The notes under the pieces: model-generated
The model's database searches: none
Told to the model about the DNA's origin: nothing
Seen by the model: the letters and a program-made list of their open reading frames with translations, nothing else
Assembly: GCA_002483465.1 (NCBI GenBank)
Contig: DLHX01000019.1
Coordinates: forward strand, 56,304-120,303
Origin: Micavibrio sp. UBA7657
GTDB taxonomy: Bacteria; Pseudomonadota; Alphaproteobacteria; Micavibrionales; Micavibrionaceae
Direction of reading: 5' to 3'
Length of the DNA: 64,000 nucleotides
Shown here: in pieces, positions 18,507 through 25,524 of the stretch
Numbering within the stretch: the stretch's first letter is position 1
How the letters are laid out: each line of letters starts with the position of its first letter
Program-made: the position numbers and the translations under genes

Positions 18507-19229
18507 ATGGATAAGCAGGATTTTGAGAAATACGCGGACGTAAAGCAGTTCAACAGCGATATCAATCCGGTCTGGGACCGTGTGTTCACCAGGTTTCTAC
18601 AAAATAGGCAGCAGCAACCCGACCAGCTCAAAGCGCTCGATTACGGTTGCGGCGATGGCAAACACCTGCCGCGCTTCGAACATCACGGATTGCCCCGCGA
18701 CAATATTTTTGGAAACGAGGTTTCAGCCAAGCGCGTACAGCGCTGCCATGACAGCGGCTGGAAGAATGTCGTGCATGTTCCTCTGAACAATATTGTTCCT
18801 TTCGCCGACAACCAGTTCGACGTTGTTAACCTGATGGAAGTGATCGAGCACATTCCTGCGGCCAAGACGGATTTTTACCTGAAGGACATGCGTCGCATCA
18901 TGAAAAATGACGGCATTCTTTTCGTCAGTACACCGAATTACCCGGTGAAACGTTTCAATGATTTCTTTGAAGTCGTGGTCAACCGTAAATGGAAACGTAT
19001 TCTGGACGATCCAACACATGTGACATTCTACACGGCGAAATCACTGGAGCAGCGTCTTCGGAAACATTTCGATCATGTCGCAGTCATCTGTTACAAGAAC
19101 GGCATATTCTATCCGCGGATCAACCATCCGGCAGCGATGCACAAAATCATTGCGGTCGCGAGCCCCTCTCCCATTCCTGCGATATTGCTTGAAGGCGAAA
19201 CCAACGCCCTGCCGCGTAAGGCCGCGTAG
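18507..19229 (+). CDS. SAM-dependent methyltransferase (class I)
   Basis: A 240-residue class I methyltransferase. ALDYGCGDGKHLPRF is motif I (SAM glycine loop), NQFDVVNLMEVIEHI is motif IV, and ILFVSTPNYPVKRFND follows as in glycan- or lipid-associated methyltransferases. ATG 18507 fits homology; the reading frame is open from 18381 but that extension looks non-coding. Position at the edge of the surface-glycan locus suggests a sugar O-methylation role, though this is not proven by sequence. Confidence 0.82.
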   Translation: MDKQDFEKYADVKQFNSDINPVWDRVFTRFLQNRQQQPDQLKALDYGCGDGKHLPRFEHHGLPRDNIFGNEVSAKRVQRCHDSGWKNVVHVPLNNIVPFADNQFDVVNLMEVIEHIPAAKTDFYLKDMRRIMKNDGILFVSTPNYPVKRFNDFFEVVVNRKWKRILDDPTHVTFYTAKSLEQRLRKHFDHVAVICYKNGIFYPRINHPAAMHKIIAVASPSPIPAILLEGETNALPRKAA

Positions 19230-19237
19230 GATTTAAT

Positions 19238-19435
19238 TTAGTGGGCGAAGCCGCCACCGGCCCACCATTCCAGAAGCAGACGTTTTTGACGGACAAGCTC
19301 TTCATAACGGCGGCGGGCATCGGGATCGGATTCAACAAAGGCCCGCACCGATTTTTCCTCTTCCCGACCCAGTTCGTTATCCACCAGGGCCTGGATGTCG
19401 AAATCCGTTATCGTATGCCGGGTCGTCGTTTTCAT
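19238..19435 (-). CDS. Mini anti-sigma-factor-like protein
   Basis: A 65-residue protein whose core (DIQALVDNELGREEEKSVRA, then FVESDPDARRRYEEL) looks like the N-terminal cytosolic domain of membrane anti-sigma factors, but it ends at WWAGGGFAH with no membrane segment and no zinc-finger HxxxCxxC. A soluble truncated anti-sigma factor is the best guess. It is preceded by an EcfG-type promoter match at 19479-19504 that faces away from the DUF1328 promoter. An ECF sigma gene lies 3 kb downstream. Negative feedback on that sigma factor is inference. Confidence 0.55.
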   Translation of the reverse strand: MKTTTRHTITDFDIQALVDNELGREEEKSVRAFVESDPDARRRYEELVRQKRLLLEWWAGGGFAH

Positions 19436-19478
19436 TATTTATCCCTGAAATATAAATACGATAAGGCCATATAACTAT

Positions 19479-19504
19479 AACAACTCTATACCCTGTGGGG
19501 TTCC
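19479..19504 (-). promoter_or_regulatory. EcfG-type promoter of the mini anti-sigma gene
   Basis: On the minus strand GGAAC (19504-19500) is followed after 17 nt by TGTT (19482-19479). The downstream gene starts at 19435, leaving a 5' UTR of about 35-40 nt. Confidence 0.6.
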
Positions 19505-19511
19505 AGTTTTA

Positions 19512-19536
19512 GGAACTTTTTCATGTTTTCCATGTT
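19512..19536 (+). promoter_or_regulatory. EcfG-type promoter of the DUF1328 gene
   Basis: GGAAC at 19512-19516, 16-nt spacer, TGTT at 19533-19536 followed by GGAT. It stands 8 nt from the divergent promoter of the mini anti-sigma gene, so the two probably compete or share control. Confidence 0.65.
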
Positions 19537-19570
19537 GGATATCCAGAATGTCTTAACAAAGGAGAGCACC

Positions 19571-19747
19571 ATGCTGCAATGGGCTGTTACATTTTTGGTT
19601 ATTGCCTTGATTGCCGGTCTTTTAGGATTTGGCGGTGTTGCCGCCGTATCCGTAGAGATGGCTAAAATCCTGTTCTTTATCTTCATCGTCCTCTTCCTGA
19701 TAGCTATGGTCGCGCATGTCGTGCGCGGCAGAATGCCACCGGCCTAG
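19571..19747 (+). CDS. DUF1328 small membrane protein
   Basis: A 58-residue protein with two membrane segments, beginning MLQWAVTFLVIALIAGLLGF and continuing with AKILFFIFIVLFLIAMVAH. This is the DUF1328 (YtjA-like) pattern, found across proteobacteria; the role is unknown but members are often stress-induced. ATG 19571 follows the Shine-Dalgarno GGAGAG at 19560-19565. It is a monocistronic unit: EcfG-type promoter upstream, intrinsic terminator 16 nt after the stop. Confidence 0.88.
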   Translation: MLQWAVTFLVIALIAGLLGFGGVAAVSVEMAKILFFIFIVLFLIAMVAHVVRGRMPPA

Positions 19748-19762
19748 AGGGGTCGATATCCT

Positions 19763-19790
19763 TAAAAGGCGCTGTTTCAGCGCCTTTTTT
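19763..19790 (+). terminator. Intrinsic terminator after DUF1328 gene
   Basis: AAAGGCGCTG-TTT-CAGCGCCTTTTTT: 9-bp GC-rich stem, 3-nt loop, T-run. Confidence 0.9.
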
Positions 19791-19856
19791 GCGTGTTTTT
19801 ATTTGCATCGACCGTCTTGATCGGGTTTTATAAGACTCCTTTAAAGAAAGGCAATC

Positions 19857-22145
19857 GTGAAAACAAAAATCGCCAATATGCGCCGCGTGGTCATCGCCAT
19901 GACACAGGATCGCCAACTCGTCAGGCGGGTCCTGGTTATTCTGGCGCTGGTTTTCACCTGCACGCTCTGGCTGGGCTATATCCTTGTTTCAGGCGACCGC
20001 CAGATCCAGCGAACCGATTACTGGATCAGCCATACCTATAAAACAATCCTGCAAGCGGAAGAATTTTCAGCCCATGTCGAAGGCATGGTTTCAAGCCAGC
20101 GCGCCTATGTCATGACCGGTCAGGAAAAATTCTTCGATGAATATAATAACCGTAAAATGGCCATATCGGAGTTTCTCGCAACGGTTAGCGAGCTTGTGAA
20201 AGATAACCGCTCCCAGAGCAGCCGTATCGACGAACTGCGTCAACTTTTCCGGGATTTAACGATTCGCCTCGAAGAGCGCGCGAAAATGTATAAGCCGGTC
20301 GGCGTGCCGGAAGGCTTCCTCAACGAGGTCGATGTCATTACGAATACTAAAAATGATATGCTGAAGATCAATAGCGCCGTGCTGAATGAAGAGCACCAGC
20401 TTCTTAATAACCGTATCGAGTTGCTTGATGAAAAAAAGAGTGACTATTTTTACACGCTCTGTATCGGCGGCATCCTGACGGCCATGGCCGTCATCGTCTT
20501 CAACATCATGCTGTTCCACACGCAGAACCGCCGTCATGATGCCGAACAATCGTTGAAGGATACCGAACAGCGCTTTGCTCTTGCCATACAGGGCACAAAT
20601 GACGGGATTTTCGACTGGGATATAAAGAACGGTAAGGTTTTTTATTCCCGGCAATTTTTTGGCATGCTGGGCCAAGACCGAGAGGCGTTCATAGGAACGA
20701 TTGATGACTTCCGAAACCTAATCCACCCCGAAGATTCAAACAAGGTCTGGCAATATATCGAGCGTTACCTGCGGCATGAACTGTCCGAATACTCCAACAG
20801 CTTCCGTCTGCGTCATGAAAATGGCCGCTGGGTATGGGTGAATTCCCGTGCCAAGGCGATTTTCAACCGCGACGGCGAACCGATCCGCATGGTCGGCGCC
20901 AATATCGACATCACCTATATGAAAGAATATCAGGAAAAACTTAAATCCGAGAAGCAAATGGCTGAGCGAGCCAACAGAGCGAAAAGCGATTTCCTTGCGC
21001 ATATGAGCCATGAAATCCGCACGCCCCTGACCGCCATCAGCGGCATTGCCGAGATATTCCAAAAGGATCGCGACAGTCTTAACGAAAAGCAAAAGCAACT
21101 CGCGAAAACATTGTCCTCCAGCACCTCTACGCTGAAAGATCTCGTCAGCGACATTCTGGATTTCTCGAAAATCGAGAGCGGAGAGCTTGAGCTGACCAAA
21201 GAGAATTTTGGACTCGATGCCGTTTTCCAGCAAGTCATCAGCATCATGTCTGTCAATGCGAAGGAAAAAGGCCTCGGCTTTACCTTTGACTATGGCAACA
21301 CAACAGGCACCAATTTCTTCGGCGATAAAACCAGGTTCCGCCAGATCCTGATCAACCTTATCGGCAACGCGGTCAAGTTCACCGAAAAAGGCAGCGTTAA
21401 CGTCATTGCCAGCATCCAGGAACGCGAAGGCATCAAGTTCCTCGAAGTTGCCGTCCAGGACACGGGCATCGGCATCGCATCTGAAAACCACAGCATCATT
21501 TTCGAGCGCTTCAAGCAGGCCGATTCGTCCGTTTCACGCCGTTACGGCGGCACGGGCCTTGGCCTGCCGATTTCGCGGAATTTGGCTCAAATCATGGGCG
21601 GCAGCATTTTGCTCGACAGCGAGCAAGGTAAAGGCTCGGTCTTTACGCTTCTGCTCCCTATGCAGGACGTCAATGCGCCTGCCGGTGCCAAGGACAGCGA
21701 TGCCAAGATCCTGAGCCAGAAGCTGTCCGACAAGATCAAAACGACCCTCAGCGGCGAGAACCGCATCCTGATGGTCGAGGATTACGAGGGCAATATTGTC
21801 GTCATCGGCTATATCCTCGATGAGATCGGCTGCAGCTACGACGTCGCCCGCACGGGCCTTGAGGCGCTCAATCTCTGGAAAGATAAACATTACGACCTGA
21901 TCCTGATGGATATCCAGATGCCGGAGATGGACGGATTTACCGCCACCACGCAAATCCGGATCATGGAAGGCGAAAAAGACCTGCCCCGTACACCGATTAT
22001 CGGCATGACGGCTCATGCGCTTATCGGCGACAAGGATAAATGTATCGCGGCCGGCATGGATGCCTATCTGCCGAAGCCGATCGTCGAAGTCGACCTCAAA
22101 ACCCAGATCCTGAAATATCTCGACCGTAATCGTAAGGCGGCTTAA
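19857..22145 (+). CDS. Hybrid sensor histidine kinase (CHASE3-PAS-HisKA-HATPase-REC)
   Basis: A 762-residue membrane kinase. Two membrane segments (about 25-45 and 199-222) flank a periplasmic helical domain that looks like CHASE3. A PAS domain follows (about 235-355), ending in a typical PAC segment GEPIRMVGANIDIT. HisKA has the phosphoacceptor His385 in AHMSHEIRTPL. HATPase motifs are NLIGNAVKFTEKG and DTGIGI. The C-terminal receiver has Asp685 in LILMDIQMPEMDGF. The start is GTG 19857 with AAAGAAAGG upstream. No HPt domain is present, so a separate phosphotransfer protein is needed for a relay. It is not an HWE/HisKA2 kinase, the type common in the alphaproteobacterial general stress response. 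Confidence 0.92.
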   Translation: MKTKIANMRRVVIAMTQDRQLVRRVLVILALVFTCTLWLGYILVSGDRQIQRTDYWISHTYKTILQAEEFSAHVEGMVSSQRAYVMTGQEKFFDEYNNRKMAISEFLATVSELVKDNRSQSSRIDELRQLFRDLTIRLEERAKMYKPVGVPEGFLNEVDVITNTKNDMLKINSAVLNEEHQLLNNRIELLDEKKSDYFYTLCIGGILTAMAVIVFNIMLFHTQNRRHDAEQSLKDTEQRFALAIQGTNDGIFDWDIKNGKVFYSRQFFGMLGQDREAFIGTIDDFRNLIHPEDSNKVWQYIERYLRHELSEYSNSFRLRHENGRWVWVNSRAKAIFNRDGEPIRMVGANIDITYMKEYQEKLKSEKQMAERANRAKSDFLAHMSHEIRTPLTAISGIAEIFQKDRDSLNEKQKQLAKTLSSSTSTLKDLVSDILDFSKIESGELELTKENFGLDAVFQQVISIMSVNAKEKGLGFTFDYGNTTGTNFFGDKTRFRQILINLIGNAVKFTEKGSVNVIASIQEREGIKFLEVAVQDTGIGIASENHSIIFERFKQADSSVSRRYGGTGLGLPISRNLAQIMGGSILLDSEQGKGSVFTLLLPMQDVNAPAGAKDSDAKILSQKLSDKIKTTLSGENRILMVEDYEGNIVVIGYILDEIGCSYDVARTGLEALNLWKDKHYDLILMDIQMPEMDGFTATTQIRIMEGEKDLPRTPIIGMTAHALIGDKDKCIAAGMDAYLPKPIVEVDLKTQILKYLDRNRKAA

Positions 22146-22154
22146 TCAGCCCAT

Positions 22155-22186
22155 AAAAAAACCCGGCGGGGGAAGCCGGGTTTTTT
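22155..22186. terminator. Bidirectional terminator between kinase and sigma genes
   Basis: AAACCCGGC-N7-GCCGGGTTTTTT: strong stem with A-run before and T-run after, serving the convergent kinase (+) and ECF sigma (-) genes. Confidence 0.9.
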
Positions 22187-22205
22187 GTATGCGGTTGCCT
22201 GCTCA

Positions 22206-22757
22206 TTAAGCGGCAGCGCGCATATTCCTTTCATTGCCCAAGCGATGGGGCGGTGTAAAGCGACCGGCATCTTTCCTGACTGGTGTGTCGAGAATGATCT
22301 GGAGGTTTTCACGGGCGCGGGCAAGGCGCGAGCGAACCGTTCCAACCGGAATTTCAAGCGCTTCCGAGACTTCCTCGTAACGCATGCCCTTGACGCATAC
22401 CAGGACAAGAATCTCCTGGTGGTCGGCGGAAAGCTGTTTCATGGCGTCCTTAACCTTGGACAATTCCAGCTTCACTTCCTGGGAGCCTTCAACGCTCTGG
22501 CGCTCCAGGTACGTTTCGGGGTCATATTGCGTCTCAAACTTGGTCCGGCGGCGGTATTCCGACACGAACAGGTTGAACATGATCTTAGACGTCCATTTAA
22601 AAAGATCCGTATCCTTCTGGAACAGATGCTTTTTCTCCAGGGCGCGAAGAACCGTAGATTGCAGAAGGTCTTCGGCGTCGCTGGGGTTGCCAGTCAGCCG
22701 GAAAGCAAACTTCCGGAGATTTTTCATCTCGGTAACGAGAGCGGTTTGTTCAAACAT
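22206..22757 (-). CDS. ECF RNA polymerase sigma factor (EcfG/ECF15-like)
   Basis: A 183-residue ECF sigma factor. Region 2 is FAFRLTGNPSDAEDLLQSTV with the core-binding and -10-reading helix ending in MFNLFVSEYRRR. Region 4 is QLSADHQEILVLVCVKGMRY then EALEIPVGTVRSRLARARE, the -35-reading helix-turn-helix. The wording of both regions resembles EcfG, the general-stress sigma of alphaproteobacteria, and the surrounding genes carry EcfG-type promoters. No phyR or nepR is next to it. A C-terminal tail of about 25 residues is unlike EcfG. Its own upstream region shows no clear EcfG promoter but an inverted repeat at 22782-22808. Confidence 0.88.
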   Translation of the reverse strand: MFEQTALVTEMKNLRKFAFRLTGNPSDAEDLLQSTVLRALEKKHLFQKDTDLFKWTSKIMFNLFVSEYRRRTKFETQYDPETYLERQSVEGSQEVKLELSKVKDAMKQLSADHQEILVLVCVKGMRYEEVSEALEIPVGTVRSRLARARENLQIILDTPVRKDAGRFTPPHRLGNERNMRAAA

Positions 22758-22781
22758 GACAGGTTTCCTTTTTCACAGTTT

Positions 22782-22808
22782 GGTTAATCAATGCTTTAAA
22801 GATTAACC
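22782..22808. promoter_or_regulatory. Inverted repeat upstream of the ECF sigma gene
   Basis: GGTTAATC and GATTAACC form a perfect 8-bp inverted repeat with an 11-nt gap, 25 nt upstream of the sigma start. It could be an operator, for example for the divergent OmpR-type regulator, or a 5' UTR hairpin. Confidence 0.45.
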
Positions 22809-22907
22809 CCCTGCTGTAACGGCTGTTTGTCCCGCTTGTATTAAAGTGGAAAAAGTTTGTTTCTTTTTTGTAAATAAGAATATATAGTCATTTCAACTTC
22901 TTAAGAT

Positions 22908-23648
22908 ATGAAAAGGGCCGAAACGGTGCCGAAAGCGACAATACTCAGCGTCGATGACGATGAAAATCTACAGCTGGTCGTAGGACAATACCTGGAAGAT
23001 GACGGGTACCGGGTCCTGAAAGCGGTCAGCGGAAAAGACATGCAGGAAAAGCTACCAAATTGCGCGGCTGATGTTGTGCTGCTTGATCTCGTTTTGCCTG
23101 ATGCGGAAGGCTTCAGTCTCATCAGCCATATTCGCGAAAGAAGCAAAGCTTCGATTATCATCGTCAGCGGAAAGAGCGACACGACAGAAAAAATCGTCGG
23201 TTTAGAGATGGGCGCGGACGATTACATTACAAAGCCTTTCGAGATGCGCGAACTATCGGCGCGAATCAAAGCCGTTCTTCGCCGTGCTAATGTCGAAGTC
23301 ACCAACGAAAATAATCCGCAGCAGAATGGCCCGGATAAAATTCGCTTTGCAGGATGGTGCCTCGACCGCACACAATATCAATTGTTCGATGAAAAGAATC
23401 GCTCGGCGGATTTGACGACGGGCGAATTCAAGCTGCTCGAAGCGCTGCTGCTTTCTCCAAACCGGGCGCTCAGCCGCGAATTCCTTTTTGAACTGACGCG
23501 CACCGGAAATTTCGATTCGTACGACCGCGCCATCGACATCCAGATCGGTCGAATCCGCAAGAAACTTAAGGACGACCCGCAGGACCCTAAATTCGTTAAA
23601 ACCGTGCGTGGCATCGGCTATATGTTTACCGGCCAGATCGAGACCTAA
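22908..23648 (+). CDS. OmpR/PhoB-family response regulator
   Basis: A 246-residue regulator: receiver domain (residues 10-125) with acidic pocket SVDDDEN and phosphoacceptor Asp60 in VVLLDLVLPDAEG, conserved Lys in DDYITKPF, then a winged-helix domain ending VKTVRGIGYMF. It is divergent from the ECF sigma gene, with 150 bp between. The upstream kinase is hybrid type, so this need not be its direct partner. ATG 22908 has a weak ribosome site; GTG 22926, with AAGGG upstream, would start at MPKATIL and is an alternative. Confidence 0.92.
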   Translation: MKRAETVPKATILSVDDDENLQLVVGQYLEDDGYRVLKAVSGKDMQEKLPNCAADVVLLDLVLPDAEGFSLISHIRERSKASIIIVSGKSDTTEKIVGLEMGADDYITKPFEMRELSARIKAVLRRANVEVTNENNPQQNGPDKIRFAGWCLDRTQYQLFDEKNRSADLTTGEFKLLEALLLSPNRALSREFLFELTRTGNFDSYDRAIDIQIGRIRKKLKDDPQDPKFVKTVRGIGYMFTGQIET

Positions 23649-23670
23649 GCCTTTAAAAGCCTGCCGGGCC

Positions 23671-23695
23671 GGAACTTTTCTCCTCTCAGACTGTT
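23671..23695 (+). promoter_or_regulatory. EcfG-type promoter of the YqjD/ElaB-like gene
   Basis: GGAAC 23671-23675, 16-nt spacer, TGTT 23692-23695 then GG. The gene starts 34 nt downstream. Confidence 0.7.
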
Positions 23696-23728
23696 GGTCA
23701 TTGCGCTATCAACAATAGGAGAATCACC

Positions 23729-24088
23729 ATGGCAAAAAGCAAACCCGACTACAATAATTCGAACCAGGACAGCGATTACTCTGCACTTCGCGCGCTCAGC
23801 CCGAACGCACTGAAGGATGAATATCCTGAAATCGATAACATCAAAGACGATCTCGCCAGCCTAAAAGATGATGTTGTGTCCCTGACACAGCATGTGAAAT
23901 CGAATGGCGGCAAGCATGTCGACGATGCAAAACGCTTTGCAGGCAAACAGCTTGAGAAAGCACGTAAAGCAGGCGAGAAAACGGTGAAAAATATCGAGCA
24001 CCGTGTAACCGAGAAGCCTGGTCAGGCACTTGCGATTGCGTTCTTCGCAGGTCTTGCCGCAAGCTTCCTGCTTGGAAAGCGCCGGTAA
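23729..24088 (+). CDS. YqjD/ElaB/DUF883-like membrane-anchored protein
   Basis: A 119-residue protein with a charged helical N-terminal part (DDLASLKDDVVSLTQHVK) and a C-terminal membrane anchor beginning ALAIAFFAGLAASFLLG and ending KRR. This is the layout of the ElaB/YqjD/DUF883 family, inner-membrane proteins that in E. coli bind ribosomes in stationary phase. It has a Shine-Dalgarno AGGAG and an EcfG-type promoter. The next gene starts 3 nt after its stop, so they are co-transcribed. Confidence 0.82.
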   Translation: MAKSKPDYNNSNQDSDYSALRALSPNALKDEYPEIDNIKDDLASLKDDVVSLTQHVKSNGGKHVDDAKRFAGKQLEKARKAGEKTVKNIEHRVTEKPGQALAIAFFAGLAASFLLGKRR

Positions 24089-24091
24089 CCC

Positions 24092-24514
24092 ATGGCCGCC
24101 CCCTCGCTTGAGCATGCGATTATTTCGCTGCTGATGCAGGAATCACGGCCCGTCCGCACCCAGATGGGACCTGCGTTACTTTTCGCAGGTTTCCTCGCGG
24201 TGGCGGGCGGCGGTTTCCTTGTGACCGCCGGTTATGATTGGCTGGTCACACATTACGATCTGCAGACTGCCCGCCTCGTCGTAGGCGCGGGCACGATGTC
24301 TTTGGGAATAATCATTGCGATTGCGGTTTACAGCATTTATGCCGAAAAGCGCAAGCAATTGCAGGGTTATTACAGTGTACTGAAAAACAATCTCCACTCC
24401 GCCCTCGAAGTCGTGGGTGAAGAACTGGAAGAACCCATCAGGGAAAACCCGAAAACGGCCGTGATGATCGCCAGCCTGGCTGGTTATATCGCTGCGGAAA
24501 AGCTGCTGCATTAA
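24092..24514 (+). CDS. Small integral membrane protein, YqjE/holin-like layout
   Basis: A 140-residue protein with two adjacent membrane helices (about 27-48 and 60-85), a charged linker and a third short hydrophobic stretch near the end (TAVMIASLAGYIAAEKLL). I do not recognise a named family with certainty; the position right after a YqjD-like gene mirrors the E. coli yqjD-yqjE order. The C-terminal half resembles the anchor of its upstream neighbour. Function unknown, probably envelope stress. Confidence 0.65.
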   Translation: MAAPSLEHAIISLLMQESRPVRTQMGPALLFAGFLAVAGGGFLVTAGYDWLVTHYDLQTARLVVGAGTMSLGIIIAIAVYSIYAEKRKQLQGYYSVLKNNLHSALEVVGEELEEPIRENPKTAVMIASLAGYIAAEKLLH

Positions 24515-24534
24515 TTCCGGGTTTTTAACCGAAG

Positions 24535-24560
24535 GGAACTTACTCCTATCGGTGGATGTT
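24535..24560 (+). promoter_or_regulatory. EcfG-type promoter of the 55-aa membrane protein gene
   Basis: GGAAC 24535-24539, 17-nt spacer, TGTT 24557-24560 followed by GGATAT, the same -10 flank as at the DUF1328 promoter. Confidence 0.65.
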
Positions 24561-24593
24561 GGATATTTCAGAACCACAGAGAGGAACATTACA

Positions 24594-24761
24594 ATGACTG
24601 ACAAAGGCTTACTGACGCTGATTGCGGTTTTGCTTGTCGCCATTCTCGCGGTATTGTTCGTGCAATACAATGAGCCAAAGGATGACGGCATTGCGGGCAG
24701 CGTCGGTGAAGTTGTCGAGGAAATCGGCGACGAAATTGATGACAACACAACAGCGAGATAG
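24594..24761 (+). CDS. Small single-span membrane protein, 55 aa, unknown
   Basis: Begins at ATG 24594 after GAGAGGAA. One N-terminal membrane helix (LLTLIAVLLVAILAVLFVQY) is followed by an acidic tail (VEEIGDEIDDN). No family recognised. It is the first gene of a two-gene unit with a 23-aa peptide and has its own EcfG-type promoter. Confidence 0.75.
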   Translation: MTDKGLLTLIAVLLVAILAVLFVQYNEPKDDGIAGSVGEVVEEIGDEIDDNTTAR

Positions 24762-24770
24762 GAGAACGAG

Positions 24771-24842
24771 ATGAAAAGCTTTCTTATGTTTTTGGTCGGG
24801 GTCCCCATCCCCATCATCATTCTGTACAACATTTTCTTCTAA
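24771..24842 (+). CDS. 23-aa hydrophobic peptide
   Basis: Starts at ATG 24771, 9 nt after the preceding stop, with Shine-Dalgarno AGGAG 6 nt upstream. The peptide begins MKSFLMFLVGVPIPII and continues into an aromatic end (LYNIFF), so it is probably one membrane helix. A strong terminator follows 5 nt after the stop, which supports a real, final cistron. No family recognised. Confidence 0.65.
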   Translation: MKSFLMFLVGVPIPIIILYNIFF

Positions 24843-24846
24843 TACA

Positions 24847-24874
24847 AAAAGCCCGGTTTTCTCGGGCTTTTTTT
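24847..24874 (+). terminator. Intrinsic terminator
   Basis: AAAGCCCG-GTTTTCT-CGGGCTTTTTTT after the 23-aa peptide gene. Its T-run abuts the next EcfG-type promoter. Confidence 0.9.
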
Positions 24875-24899
24875 AGAACAATCCTGCATCTCAAGCGTT
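24875..24899 (+). promoter_or_regulatory. EcfG-type promoter of the 68-aa protein gene
   Basis: AGAAC 24875-24879 (one mismatch), 16-nt spacer, CGTT 24896-24899 followed by AGG. The gene starts 37 nt downstream. Confidence 0.5.
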
Positions 24900-24935
24900 A
24901 GGAATATAAGTAAGTTTTAATTACGGAGAACCGAG

Positions 24936-25142
24936 ATGAATTGGGAAACACAAAAACTTTGCACTGACGTAAACAGTTATGAACTTGTTGTTGAGAAGCA
25001 GAAGAGCATGGCTCAATGCTCTCAAAACAGGGAATCGTGGAAATGGATCGTTTCATTCGGCGGGGCCATCGTCTCAACTGGAAGCGTTAATAGCCTGGAG
25101 CAAGCCCAGGAACTGGCTATTGCCAACGTTCCAAAAGGCTAA
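24936..25142 (+). CDS. Hypothetical protein, 68 aa
   Basis: A small soluble protein with two Cys (LCTDV and AQCSQ) and a central ESWKWIVSFGGAIVSTG stretch followed by a helical LEQAQELAIANV. This short beta-beta-alpha pattern recalls DUF1508/DUF2188-like stress peptides but I cannot assign it. ACGGAG precedes the ATG. It is monocistronic between an EcfG-type promoter and a terminator. Confidence 0.7.
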   Translation: MNWETQKLCTDVNSYELVVEKQKSMAQCSQNRESWKWIVSFGGAIVSTGSVNSLEQAQELAIANVPKG

Positions 25143-25145
25143 ACA

Positions 25146-25180
25146 AAAACCCGCCGGTAAATTACCTGGCGGGTTTTTTT
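25146..25180 (+). terminator. Intrinsic terminator
   Basis: AAAACCCGCCGGTAAATTACCTGGCGGGTTTTTTT-type hairpin: CCCGCC/GGCGGG with inner GGT/ACC pairing, then a T-run. Confidence 0.88.
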
Positions 25181-25198
25181 ATTCCTGATGAGGAGCAG

Positions 25199-25420
25199 TT
25201 ACTGATAGTGGTGGCAACTGTCGCCTTTCATATCCTCTATAACCTTTACGAGGCGCTCCATCTCCGTATCGTGCATGTAATGCAGATCATGGTAGGGATC
25301 CCTGAACTCATAATTAACAGGAGCGTGGTCTTTGTTCTGAAAGAAATACCGCTGTAATGATATGGCCCAGTTTTTCAGGCCTTGCACAGGCCCGTAGAAA
25401 GTCGAGCATAGTATTTTCAT
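25199..25420 (-). CDS. Hypothetical protein, 73 aa
   Basis: Begins MKILCSTFYGPVQGLKNW at ATG 25420, 8 nt after GAAAGGAAG. It is rich in His, Tyr and Asp (FRDPYHDLHYMHDTE, GDSCHHYQ), which might bind metal. An in-frame open stretch to 25519 lies over the terminator of the next gene and is not coding. It carries its own EcfG-type promoter on the minus strand. Family unknown. Confidence 0.65.
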   Translation of the reverse strand: MKILCSTFYGPVQGLKNWAISLQRYFFQNKDHAPVNYEFRDPYHDLHYMHDTEMERLVKVIEDMKGDSCHHYQ

Positions 25421-25445
25421 ATTTTTCTTCCTTTCTACCCTTCCC

Positions 25446-25471
25446 AACGATTTCTCTAATAAAACCGTTCC
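25446..25471 (-). promoter_or_regulatory. EcfG-type promoter of the 73-aa protein gene
   Basis: Minus strand: GGAAC (25471-25467), 17-nt spacer, CGTT (25449-25446) then GGG. The start codon is 25 nt downstream. Confidence 0.65.
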
Positions 25472-25475
25472 ATGA

Positions 25476-25504
25476 AAAAACCGCCCTTTTTCAAGGGCGG
25501 TTTT
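25476..25504 (-). terminator. Intrinsic terminator of the EF-hand gene
   Basis: AAAACCGCCCTT-TTTC-AAGGGCGGTTTT, 21 nt past the EF-hand stop, T-rich on both strands. Confidence 0.88.
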
Positions 25505-25524
25505 GATCATAAGCCACAAGGGGC

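Noticed and set aside
20736..21491. 251-codon open frame on the minus strand
   Set aside because: Antisense to the kinase PAS/HisKA/HATPase region, which is unmistakable on the plus strand.
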